From the NCBI RefSeq assembly GCF_025628985.1, contig NZ_JAOTEM010000005.1, forward strand, positions 62,001-126,000: DNA of 64,000 bases, given 5' to 3'. Origin of the DNA: Chryseobacterium edaphi (GTDB lineage Bacteria; Bacteroidota; Bacteroidia; Flavobacteriales; Weeksellaceae). Position numbers and translations under genes: made by a program. Below are positions 52,105 to 59,150 of the stretch, in pieces (the first letter of the stretch is position 1; every line of letters starts with the position of its first letter). A model generated the notes under the pieces. The model saw only the letters and a list, made by a program, of their open reading frames with translations, did no database searches and had not been told where the DNA came from.

Positions 52105-53622
52105 ATGAAATTTAATTTTTTAAGAAAAGAAAATAGAGTAGTGACCAACTACGAAGGTGCAAAAGCGTACATAATGACGCCTGCAGAAGAACTATACAGT
52201 GCTGTTGTTACAACAGGATTATCAAACACTTCCTATGAAAAAGGAAATGAAAGATTGGCGAGAATACAGTCTTTGATTCAGAAAAATGATCCGGAATTCG
52301 TTGCAAAACTGGCAGTTTATGCAAGAAAAGATATGTATTTGCGTTCCATTCCATTGGTTTTGACGACCGAATTGGCGAAGCAGACTTCAGGTACAGACTT
52401 GGTAAGCAAAACCGTTGACGGAGTGATCCAAAGAGCAGACGAAATCACAGAATTACTGGCGTATTACCAATTAGCCAACGATAGAAAAGAAATAAAAAAG
52501 TTAAATAAACTTTCAAAACAAATCCAAAAAGGTTTGGTAAAATCTTTCAATAAATTTGATGAATACCAATTCGCAAAATACAACAGGAAAGCTGAAGTTA
52601 CTTTGAAAGACGCCTTGTTTTTGGTTCACCCACAAGCAAAAGATGAAAATCAACAAGCAATTTTCAACAAAATCGTCAACGATGCCTTGGAAACTCCATA
52701 CACTTGGGAAGTTGAACTTTCCGTTTTGGGTCAGACAAAATTTGCGGACGAAGCAGAAAGAAACTCGGCTTTCAAAAACAAATGGGAAGAATTGATTTTC
52801 AGCAACAAACTGGGTTATATGGCAACGTTGAGAAACTTGCGAAACATCCTGGAAGCCAACGTTTCTTCGGATGCAATGTACAAGGTGTGCAATTATTTGT
52901 CGGATGAAAAAGCGGTGAGAAATTCAAAACAATTGCCATTCAGATTTTTGGCGGCGTATAGAGAATTGAAAACAATTGATTCACCATATTTGTCCTCAAT
53001 TTTAGAAGCGTTGGAAGACGCAGTAATGGTGAGTGCAAAAAATATCAAAGGTTTTGGTTTCGATACTTCAGTGGTGATAGCGGCAGACGTTTCGGGTTCA
53101 ATGCAACAGCCGGTTTCTCCGAAATCTAAAGTTTTGTTGTACGATATCGGTTTGTTGATGTCGATGATGTTGCAGTCACAGTGCAAAAACGTGATTTCAG
53201 GTATGTTTGGTGATACTTGGAAAAGAGTTCCGATGCCTAAAAACGGTATTCTGAGAAACGTAGATGCCTTCTACAAGCGCGAAGGTGAGGTTGGTTACTC
53301 CACAAACGGTTATTTGGTTATCGAAGATTTGCTGAACAGAAGTGAAAAAGTGGATAAAGTAATGTTGTTCACCGATACTCAGCTTTGGGATAGCAACGGT
53401 GGTAGAAATTCTTTTGAAAATTCATGGAATCAATACAAAAGTATCAATCCAAATGCGAAATTGTATATATTTGATTTGGCAGGTTACGGAAAACAACCGC
53501 TGGATGTCAGAAAAAATGATGTATATCTTATCGCAGGTTGGTCCGACAAAATTTTCGATGTACTGAATGCTTTGGAAGACCGAAAATCTGCAGTAGAAAT
53601 GATTAAAAAAGTAGTGCTGTAA
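52105..53622 (+). CDS. Ro60/Rsr ortholog, TROVE plus vWA domains
   Basis: 505 residues from the ATG at 52105 (MKFNFLRKENRVV), chosen because TAACC-ATG also precedes another gene of the region; an ATG at 52081 in frame would add 8 residues. The first 330 residues are the helical TROVE ring (ELYSAVVTTGLSNTSYEKG, FVAKLAVYARKDMYLRSIPL). The C-terminal vWA domain has an intact MIDAS (VVIAADVSGSMQQP) and MLFTDTQLWDSNGG. Ro60 binds Y RNAs and misfolded RNAs and works with exonucleases. The ten structured RNAs downstream and the TGCG promoter make it the hub of the region. Confidence 0.95.
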   Translation: MKFNFLRKENRVVTNYEGAKAYIMTPAEELYSAVVTTGLSNTSYEKGNERLARIQSLIQKNDPEFVAKLAVYARKDMYLRSIPLVLTTELAKQTSGTDLVSKTVDGVIQRADEITELLAYYQLANDRKEIKKLNKLSKQIQKGLVKSFNKFDEYQFAKYNRKAEVTLKDALFLVHPQAKDENQQAIFNKIVNDALETPYTWEVELSVLGQTKFADEAERNSAFKNKWEELIFSNKLGYMATLRNLRNILEANVSSDAMYKVCNYLSDEKAVRNSKQLPFRFLAAYRELKTIDSPYLSSILEALEDAVMVSAKNIKGFGFDTSVVIAADVSGSMQQPVSPKSKVLLYDIGLLMSMMLQSQCKNVISGMFGDTWKRVPMPKNGILRNVDAFYKREGEVGYSTNGYLVIEDLLNRSEKVDKVMLFTDTQLWDSNGGRNSFENSWNQYKSINPNAKLYIFDLAGYGKQPLDVRKNDVYLIAGWSDKIFDVLNALEDRKSAVEMIKKVVL

Positions 53623-53640
53623 AAGGCACTGCTTTTAAAA
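53611..53640 (+). terminator. Hairpin at the end of Ro60
   Basis: AGTGC and GCACT flank TGTAAAAG, followed by GCTTTT; the left arm lies in the last codons of Ro60. Confidence 0.6.
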
Positions 53641-53667
53641 ATAAATACTAATAACCATTAATTTTTT

Positions 53668-53768
53668 CAGGAGCTATTTCCCGCTTTCCACTATATCTTT
53701 TTCGCCAACGCTTTTTTTCAAAGCCATTTCAGAAAAAGGATGTCGTTGCAATCGGGGCTAGGAAAAAT
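53668..53768. repeat. Extragenic repeat between Ro60 and the HEPN-like gene
   Basis: GGAGCTATTTCCCGCTTTCC, TTTTTCAAAGCC...AGAAAAAGG and CAATCGGGGCTAGGAAA; same family as at 33695. Confidence 0.75.
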
Positions 53769-53791
53769 AAACTATTATAAATGTTACAATT

Positions 53792-54502
53792 ATGAAGACT
53801 ATTGAAACCAATAAACATTTTGCGATTTTAGACGAAATTGAAAATTCATATAAACTTATTATTTATGGTTTAAAAGAATTACAAAATATGGGAGTTTATA
53901 ATAAATATTATTTTCTTTCACTTCAGTTATTATCGCAAGGAATAGAAAGATGGTTGAAAATTTATATTTGTTTATCGTATTTTGATAAAAATGAGAAACT
54001 TCCTAATCACAGAGAGATAAAAAAATATAGTCATAATTTAGAATTACTTCATAAAGATATAACTGAGCTTTATTTTAAAAAAGAAGATTTCAAAAATCAA
54101 TTTTTATTAGATTTTGAATTTTTAACTAATAATGATGATTTGAAGAGACTATTAAATATTCTTTCAAAATTTGGAGAAAAATCTCGTTATCATTGTATGG
54201 ATGTCATCACAGATAATCCTAATAAAGATATAGATGTCATAGAAAGTTGGAAAGATTTTGAAAATGATATAAAGAAAAAATTTAATTATAATTTGACAAT
54301 TACAGATGAGTATTTGGAAAACTTACAAGAAAAAATAAATACTTACATAATCGTAATAATTGAAAAATATTTGTCTGCAATTTCAAGGCAATTTATTCAT
54401 GAATTTCATGGAGAATTACCTAAAATTATGATTATGAATAATTTTTACAATTTTGGAAAAATATATGATGGAGAATATGGAGCAAAAGATTATTCAAAAT
54501 AA
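53792..54502 (+). CDS. HEPN-like helical protein inserted between Ro60 and the Y RNA array
   Basis: 236 residues, all-helical, AT-rich. LQLLSQGIERWLKIYICLSY near residue 47 and HREIKKYSHNLELLHKDI near residue 72 resemble HEPN domains; R-x6-H in REIKKYSH matches the ribonuclease motif of active HEPN toxins. No antitoxin gene is next to it. A repeat on the left (53668) and a GATTGCTTTGTTACTTCG-type repeat on the right (54509-54541) suggest it entered as a unit. If active it would cut RNA, a natural link to the repair genes. The HEPN call is tentative. Confidence 0.5.
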   Translation: MKTIETNKHFAILDEIENSYKLIIYGLKELQNMGVYNKYYFLSLQLLSQGIERWLKIYICLSYFDKNEKLPNHREIKKYSHNLELLHKDITELYFKKEDFKNQFLLDFEFLTNNDDLKRLLNILSKFGEKSRYHCMDVITDNPNKDIDVIESWKDFENDIKKKFNYNLTITDEYLENLQEKINTYIIVIIEKYLSAISRQFIHEFHGELPKIMIMNNFYNFGKIYDGEYGAKDYSK

Positions 54503-54548
54503 TTTTGAGATTGCTTTGTTACTTCGTTCCTCGCAATGACCTGAAAAA

Positions 54549-54624
54549 CAAAACGATGCCGTAAGAAAAGAAATCCTTCGACTTCCAATTGATATAGAGT
54601 CTTTTCGCAAATTGCTCGGTTTAA
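54549..54624 (+). ncRNA. Y RNA-like 1 (no tRNA module)
   Basis: Lower stem AAACGA/TCGGTTT, internal loop TGCCGTAA opposite GCAAATTGC, upper stem GAAAAGA/TCTTTTC, then CCTTCG and a simple loop. Only 47 bases after the HEPN-like gene. Confidence 0.7.
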
Positions 54625-54712
54625 ACAACCAATGTCGTAAAATAAGAGTTCCATCGTCAAACTTAAAATTCGAAAAACAATCAAAACTCTTATGATTTGT
54701 TACTTGGTTTTT
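54625..54712 (+). ncRNA. Y RNA-like 2 (no tRNA module)
   Basis: Lower stem AACCAA/TTGGTT, internal loop TGTCGTAA opposite GATTTGTTAC, upper stem ATAAGAGTT/AACTCTTAT (nine pairs), then CCATCG and an AT-rich loop. The clearest simple member. Confidence 0.75.
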
Positions 54713-54732
54713 AATTAAAAATAAATTTTAAC

Positions 54733-54768
54733 TGCGTAAAAACAATGCGCACTACAACAATAATTTTG
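54733..54768 (+). promoter_or_regulatory. Promoter with paired TGCG boxes inside the Y RNA array
   Basis: TGCGTAAAAA at 54733, TGCGCACTA at 54746 and TAATTTTG at 54761: spacings 13 and 15, as at 29834 and 52009. It faces Y RNA 3, whose lower stem begins 35 bases after the box. Confidence 0.78.
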
Positions 54769-54802
54769 CTTCAACAAAAAACAATAACCATAAAAACTTA
54801 AA

Positions 54803-54938
54803 AAAGTAAGTGTCGTAAAACAGAATTTCTTCGTTTGGGGACAGCAATACAGGTTCGAGTCCTGTTCACGGAAATCCGAGATGGCGTAAATGGTAGCGCT
54901 CTGTCAGTAAGTCTCTGTTTGATTTTTTACCTTACTTT
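54803..54938 (+). ncRNA. Y RNA-like 3 with permuted tRNA module
   Basis: Lower stem AAAGTAAG/CTTACTTT; TGTCGTAA opposite GATTTTTTACC; upper stem AACAGA/TCTGTT. Module in order: GACAG (pairs with CTGTC later, like an anticodon stem), T-arm ACAGG/CCTGT with TTCGAGT, TCACGGA pairing (one mismatch) with TCCGAGA across a two-base loop, then D-arm TGGCGTAAATGGTAGCGC. All tRNA parts are present, but the acceptor stem is closed. Confidence 0.85.
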
Positions 54939-54943
54939 AAAAA

Positions 54944-55018
54944 ATTATCGATGCCGTAAGAAAGAGTTCCTTCGAATCCAAATTGAAAAAAGTCTCTTTC
55001 AAATTTTTTGCTCGATTT
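54944..55018 (+). ncRNA. Y RNA-like 4 (no tRNA module)
   Basis: Lower stem ATCGA/TCGAT; TGCCGTAA opposite AAATTTTTTGC; upper stem GAAAGAG/CTCTTTC; CCTTCG then a loop with AATCCAAATTG. Very like member 1, so probably its duplicate. Confidence 0.75.
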
Positions 55019-55037
55019 TAAAATTATTTAATCATAA

Positions 55038-55180
55038 AAATCAAGTGTCGTCCTAGAATCATACTTCGATATTAAATCATTCGGTCGCAGGTTCGATTCC
55101 TGCCCTTTCTGTTGTAAACGAAATGTAGCTCAGTCGGTAGAGCAAATGAACTGAAAGATTCTGCAATTTTACCTTGATTT
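55038..55180 (+). ncRNA. Y RNA-like 5 with permuted tRNA module
   Basis: Lower stem AAATCAAG/CTTGATTT; TGTCGTCC opposite GCAATTTTACC; upper stem AGAATC/GATTCT. Module: TCATT pairing with AATGA, five-base variable CGGTC, T-arm GCAGG/CCTGC with TTCGATT, partly paired acceptor, D-arm GCTCAGTCGGTAGAGC (canonical). Confidence 0.87.
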
Positions 55181-55185
55181 AAAAA

Positions 55186-55289
55186 ATAAAGAGTGCCGTA
55201 GAAAAGGCTTACTTCTTGGTATAATTTCGGTTCGAGTCCGGACGATCTTGGAAAAGATTGGGAAGTCTTTCAATGTGTTGCCTCTTTTT
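55186..55289 (+). ncRNA. Y RNA-like 6 with T-arm and closed acceptor only
   Basis: Lower stem AAAGAG/CTCTTT; TGCCGTAG opposite CAATGTGTTGC; upper stem GAAA..ACTTC with GAAGT.CTTTC. T-arm TTCGG/CCGGA with TTCGAGT; CGATCTT pairs with AAGATTG across GGAA. No D-arm. Confidence 0.8.
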
Positions 55290-55296
55290 AAAATAA

Positions 55297-55429
55297 AATA
55301 TTAAGTGTCGTAGTGTAGAAATACTTCGTTCCAAACGGTAACACAGGTTCGAGTCCTGTCTGTAACAAAAAACGGTCGTCTAACAGCGTAAGACTCCGAG
55401 AATATCTACATGAAATTTACCGTGATAAA
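55297..55429 (+). ncRNA. Y RNA-like 7 with permuted tRNA module
   Basis: Lower stem around AATATTAAG/CGTGATAAA (imperfect); TGTCGTAG opposite TGAAATTTACC; upper stem TGTAGA/TCTACA. T-arm ACAGG/CCTGT with TTCGAGT; D-arm-like GGTCGTCTAACAGCGTAAGAC. The acceptor pairing is weak. Confidence 0.75.
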
Positions 55430-55545
55430 ATAAAGAGTGTCGTAGAGAAAACTTACTTCGGTAAATCTTATGATCTTGGTTCAACTCCAAAATAAACCTG
55501 AAAATGGTTTATATATAGGTTTTCTTGGCTTTTGGCTCTTTATTT
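55428..55545 (+). ncRNA. Y RNA-like 8 with T-arm and closed acceptor only
   Basis: Lower stem AAATAAAGAG/CTCTTTATTT (ten pairs); TGTCGTAG opposite TGGCTTTTGGC; upper stem AGAAAAC/GTTTTCT. T-arm TTGG/CCAA with TTCAACT; ATAAACC pairs perfectly with GGTTTAT across seven bases. No D-arm. Confidence 0.82.
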
Positions 55546-55556
55546 AATTAAAAAAC

Positions 55557-55709
55557 AATAAACAAGTGCCGTAGAATAGCGTTACTTCGCTGTCACCGAC
55601 GTGGTCGCAGGTTCAAGTCCTGCCTTTTCCGAAAAACACAAAATTGAAGGAAAAGTAGCTCAGCTGGTTAGAGCACGACAATGCGCTTTTTGGTTGTTGC
55701 CTTGTTTTT
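55557..55709 (+). ncRNA. Y RNA-like 9 with permuted tRNA module
   Basis: Lower stem AAACAAG/CTTGTTT; TGCCGTAG opposite TTGGTTGTTGCC; short upper stem AGCG/CGCT. T-arm GCAGG/CCTGC with TTCAAGT; CTTTTCC (55624) pairs perfectly with GGAAAAG (55649); D-arm GCTCAGCTGGTTAGAGC. CTGTCAC before CGACG equals a tRNA-Asp anticodon loop, hinting at origin from a real tRNA. Confidence 0.87.
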
Positions 55710-55712
55710 AAA

Positions 55713-55850
55713 ACATAAAGTGTCGTAGAGAAAAGATACTTCGTCACCAGATTTGGGGAGGAATAATGAAGTAGGTAATTCCGGCAAGATTATCCGGTTC
55801 GACTCCGGCAAAACGTGCCCCGCTTCTTTTCTCGTTTTTTACCTTTATTT
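55713..55850 (+). ncRNA. Y RNA-like 10 with T-arm module
   Basis: Lower stem ATAAAG/CTTTAT; TGTCGTAG opposite CGTTTTTTACC; upper stem GAGAAAAGA/TCTTTTCTC (nine pairs). The module has a T-arm CCGG/CCGG with TTCGACT and a GGGG/CCCC stem, but the tRNA resemblance is looser than in members 3, 5 and 9. Last of the array. Confidence 0.78.
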
Positions 55851-55915
55851 AATGTTTGAGTATAAATCAGACAGATGTAAAATGAGTTCCCATCTATTAA
55901 GGACTTATTTTTCTT

Positions 55916-57472
55916 TTAAACCATAGTTTCTTTCTTAAGATAATCAATAAATTTCGAAGGAGTTAATCCGGTTTGCTGTTTAAAAATATTCACGAAATAA
56001 CTGTACGAACTGAAACCGCACTCTTCGGCAAGATAAGCTATTTTATAATTGAGATATTCAGGATTGGTTCTGAGTTTTTGCGTGATGTAGTTGATTCTTA
56101 ATTCGTTGATGTAACCATTGAAATTATTATCCTTATGTTTTTTAATAATTTTTGAAAGATAATTGACATTTGTATTGAATGTTGCGGAGATAGAACTTAA
56201 ACTGATTTCCTGAGAAAGATATTGTTCCTTTTTTTCAAAATTATTAAGTTTTTTAAGGAGTTCGTTTTCTTTCTCGTCGGAAATATTAGAAACTGTAGTT
56301 ATTTCTTTTTCACTATTTCTGATTTCTAATTTTTCCTGAAGTTGCTTTTCGTATTTTTCAATCAATCCGATTTCTGTGATTCTTTTGAGCTCTTTTATTT
56401 TTTTGTAGCGGATCATCAATTTTACACTGAAAAATATGATGATGATAATGAGAATTGCAAAACCTGAAATAATAATGTAAACTTTAGCATCCTGCTCTTT
56501 TTGTTTATCCAATAAAATTTGGTTTGAAACACTATCTATTAATTTTTTTTTATTTACCTGATTGCTATTAAATTGTTCTAATGCCTTAGTATTGTAAATC
56601 ATAAAATTTTTGGTGTCACCCAATTCTTCATACATAAACGACATATTTTCGTAAATAATCAACAATTTATTTGGATTTTTTAGTTTGATTACTAGAGGTA
56701 AAACTTTTTTATAATAATAGATGGCGCTATCATTTTTGTTGGCTGAATAATAGGTTCGTGCCATTCCGAATAAGGCATTTGCTTCTGTTACCGGAGTGTT
56801 AATTTTCTTAGAAATAGTAACAGCATGCCTGGAATAGTATATTGCGGAATCACTTTTTTCAAGGTCTGAATAAGAAGATGCAAGATTAGTATATTGAGTA
56901 ACAAGCTCATTCTGTCTTACCTTTTCACTATTAATTTTTAAACAGTACTGTAATGCTATTTTATCATAAATCAATTGCTTTGTAAGATTATTTTTGAGCT
57001 CTTCAAATATTGATTTACATCTATAAATATTAGCAACTGCCGTATAATAATCATCACCCTCAAGATTTTTACTTGCAGATAATGCCTTCTCAATAGTTTC
57101 TTCTGTTTTGTTATAAAAATTGGAGTTAGCATAAATATTTGCTAATTTGATCAGTGCTCTAACTTCATACAAGTAGTTTTTTTCTTTTTTTGCTACTTCG
57201 AGAAGTTTGTTAGAAAGTTCTAACGCTTTTTTTTCATTTCCTATATAATTATAATCTGAGATCAGATAAAACAAAGATCTCATTTTGCCTTTACCGTAAT
57301 TGATTTTATCAGATTGATTATAAATTTCTGAAATGATAAATATAGATTTACTTTTATCAGTTAATTTAGAAGCCTTAGTAATCAGACTATCAATTGTGTC
57401 GGGAGCGTACAGTTGTGCATTCGTTTTTAAAAAAAATGCTACAAGCACTAAGAAGTAGAATTTTATATTCAA
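55916..57472 (-). CDS. AraC-family regulator with N-terminal TPR sensor, paralogue 1
   Basis: 518 residues. Signal peptide or membrane start (FYFLVLVAFFLKTNAQLY), TPR-like repeats over residues 25-310 (KALELSNKLLEVAKKEKNY, KNDSAIYYYKKVLPLVIKL), one membrane helix near residue 330 (VYIIISGFAILIIIIIFFSV), a coiled linker, and a C-terminal AraC double HTH (LSKIIKKHKDNNFNGYINELR; YLAEECGFSSYSYFVNIFKQQTGLTPSKF). A membrane-bound transcription factor sensing an outside signal. Its end faces the Y RNA array, 66 bases away, convergent to it. Confidence 0.88.
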   Translation of the reverse strand: MNIKFYFLVLVAFFLKTNAQLYAPDTIDSLITKASKLTDKSKSIFIISEIYNQSDKINYGKGKMRSLFYLISDYNYIGNEKKALELSNKLLEVAKKEKNYLYEVRALIKLANIYANSNFYNKTEETIEKALSASKNLEGDDYYTAVANIYRCKSIFEELKNNLTKQLIYDKIALQYCLKINSEKVRQNELVTQYTNLASSYSDLEKSDSAIYYSRHAVTISKKINTPVTEANALFGMARTYYSANKNDSAIYYYKKVLPLVIKLKNPNKLLIIYENMSFMYEELGDTKNFMIYNTKALEQFNSNQVNKKKLIDSVSNQILLDKQKEQDAKVYIIISGFAILIIIIIFFSVKLMIRYKKIKELKRITEIGLIEKYEKQLQEKLEIRNSEKEITTVSNISDEKENELLKKLNNFEKKEQYLSQEISLSSISATFNTNVNYLSKIIKKHKDNNFNGYINELRINYITQKLRTNPEYLNYKIAYLAEECGFSSYSYFVNIFKQQTGLTPSKFIDYLKKETMV

Positions 57473-57488
57473 ATTTATATTTTTTAAA

Positions 57489-59150
57489 TTAATTTTTTTT
57501 TGACTGTTCTTTCTTTAGATAATCAATAAATTTTGAAGGCGTCAATCCGGTTTGCTGTTTAAAAATATTTACAAAGTAACTATAAGAATTATATCCGCAT
57601 TCTTCTGCCAAATATGATATTTTATAAGTATGATATTCCGGATTTTCTTTCAGTTTATTGTTGATGTAATTGATTCTTAGTTCATTAATATATCCGTTGA
57701 AGTTATTATCCTTATGTTTTTTAATTACTTTTGACAGATAATTGACATTCGTATTGAAATTGGCAGATAAAGATGCGAGGTTGATTTCCGGAGATAAATA
57801 TTGCTCTTTTCTTTCAAAGCTTTTAAGTTTTGACAGCAGTACGTTTTCCTTTTCGTCGGAAATGTTTGAAGTAATCAAATTCTGTTCTGCTGCAGTTTCC
57901 GTAAAGATTTGCTGATCTACAGGTATTGATTTATTTTCCAGGTCGGCAATGATTTTCGTAAAGTTTTTGTAATCTTTTTTATTTTTATAAAACTGATAAA
58001 GTGTAAATGAAGATACAACCAATAAAAGAAATAATATACAACCTATAATCCAGTATTTCGTTTGATCAGATTTCACAAGTTCTTTTGTTCTGTCATCTTC
58101 CATCAATTTTATCGTCTGGTTGAGCTCATTACGCTTTGTAACATCCATACTGTCTTTGAGTTGGAAGAAAATCTTATCATATTTAATACTGTTTTCTCTG
58201 TCACCAATTTTAAGATATGCAGCACGTATGTAATCGCTCATTTCTAAAGCCATTTTAAAATCTTTGTAGCTCTTAGCAATTTCAAAACCTTTAGTGTATT
58301 GATTTATAGCCGCTTTGGGTTGATGTATTGCTTCATAATATTCTCCAAAATTCCTGTAAACAAAAATAAGATGCGTGCTGTCTTTATCAATATTGGCATT
58401 ATATTCTGCTTTTTTTAAATAATAAAGCGCAGAATCATATTTTTTCACATACAGATAATCATAAGCAATATTATTATAAGCTCCGGAAATACTGGCAATT
58501 CCGGGATAAGGCTTTTTTAATTTCAGCAATTCTGAAAGATATTTTCTGTGATAATCTAATATGGAATCATCAGAATCAGTAAGATCAGCCTTATCGCGCC
58601 ATAGCAATCCTTTTATAATGTGGTAGTCATCGGTGTTTTTATCCATTTCAGATGCCATTGCGAAACCTTTCTTGTTTTCTGCAAGAGATTTCTCGTCCAG
58701 ACCTAACTCGTAATAACAGAGTGATTTTCTTCGTACGGCATGGTTTTTAGAAAAATATTTGTCACTGCCTTTGCGTTCAAGAACTTTATCACAATATTTT
58801 ATAGATTCTGCATACTTTCCTAATCTGAAAAATGATAAACTGATATGATACAGAGCAAATTTTATTTTATCCTCATCATTTGCTTCAGTTGCTTTTTTTA
58901 GAAGTTCAAAGCTTACTTTTGCTTTTTCGGCAGGTCTTATTTCTAATGACTGCGTTTTAGTGAATAAAATATCGATATCCTTTGTATTTTTCTGAGCATT
59001 AAAAAGGATCAGAACAAAAAAAAGTAAAAAACTTAAATAGTATTGATGTCGAGAGTTACCCCTCTTTTCTTTAGATGAGAAAGTTTCGGAAAGAGAAAAA
59101 TATGTAGATTTTATTCTGCTCATTTTATCAGAATTTTTTCCAAACATCAA
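57489..59150 (-). CDS. AraC-family regulator with N-terminal TPR sensor, paralogue 2
   Basis: 553 residues; same architecture and nearly identical C-terminal DNA-binding domain as the 55916 product (INLASLSANFNTNVNYLSKV, YLAEECGYNSYSYFVNIFKQQ). The sensor half has diverged. There is a membrane stretch near residue 45 and another near residue 370 (YWIIGCILFLLLVVSSFTLY). A later in-frame ATG (MSRIKSTYF) could be the true start. The tandem pair, 16 bases apart, arose by duplication; the target is unknown but could be the surface genes upstream on the other side. Confidence 0.87.
   Translation of the reverse strand: MMFGKNSDKMSRIKSTYFSLSETFSSKEKRGNSRHQYYLSFLLFFVLILFNAQKNTKDIDILFTKTQSLEIRPAEKAKVSFELLKKATEANDEDKIKFALYHISLSFFRLGKYAESIKYCDKVLERKGSDKYFSKNHAVRRKSLCYYELGLDEKSLAENKKGFAMASEMDKNTDDYHIIKGLLWRDKADLTDSDDSILDYHRKYLSELLKLKKPYPGIASISGAYNNIAYDYLYVKKYDSALYYLKKAEYNANIDKDSTHLIFVYRNFGEYYEAIHQPKAAINQYTKGFEIAKSYKDFKMALEMSDYIRAAYLKIGDRENSIKYDKIFFQLKDSMDVTKRNELNQTIKLMEDDRTKELVKSDQTKYWIIGCILFLLLVVSSFTLYQFYKNKKDYKNFTKIIADLENKSIPVDQQIFTETAAEQNLITSNISDEKENVLLSKLKSFERKEQYLSPEINLASLSANFNTNVNYLSKVIKKHKDNNFNGYINELRINYINNKLKENPEYHTYKISYLAEECGYNSYSYFVNIFKQQTGLTPSKFIDYLKKEQSKKN

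Noticed and set aside
54549..55850. Initial reading of the region as broken tRNA genes carrying introns in the anticodon loop
   Set aside because: The acceptor strands pair with the following 5' half, not the preceding one, and each unit is closed by its own lower and upper stems, so it is a permuted module within a larger RNA.
54780..55850. CRISPR array
   Set aside because: The conserved block is short and degenerate, the spacing is 75-150 bases, there is internal pairing, and no cas genes are present.
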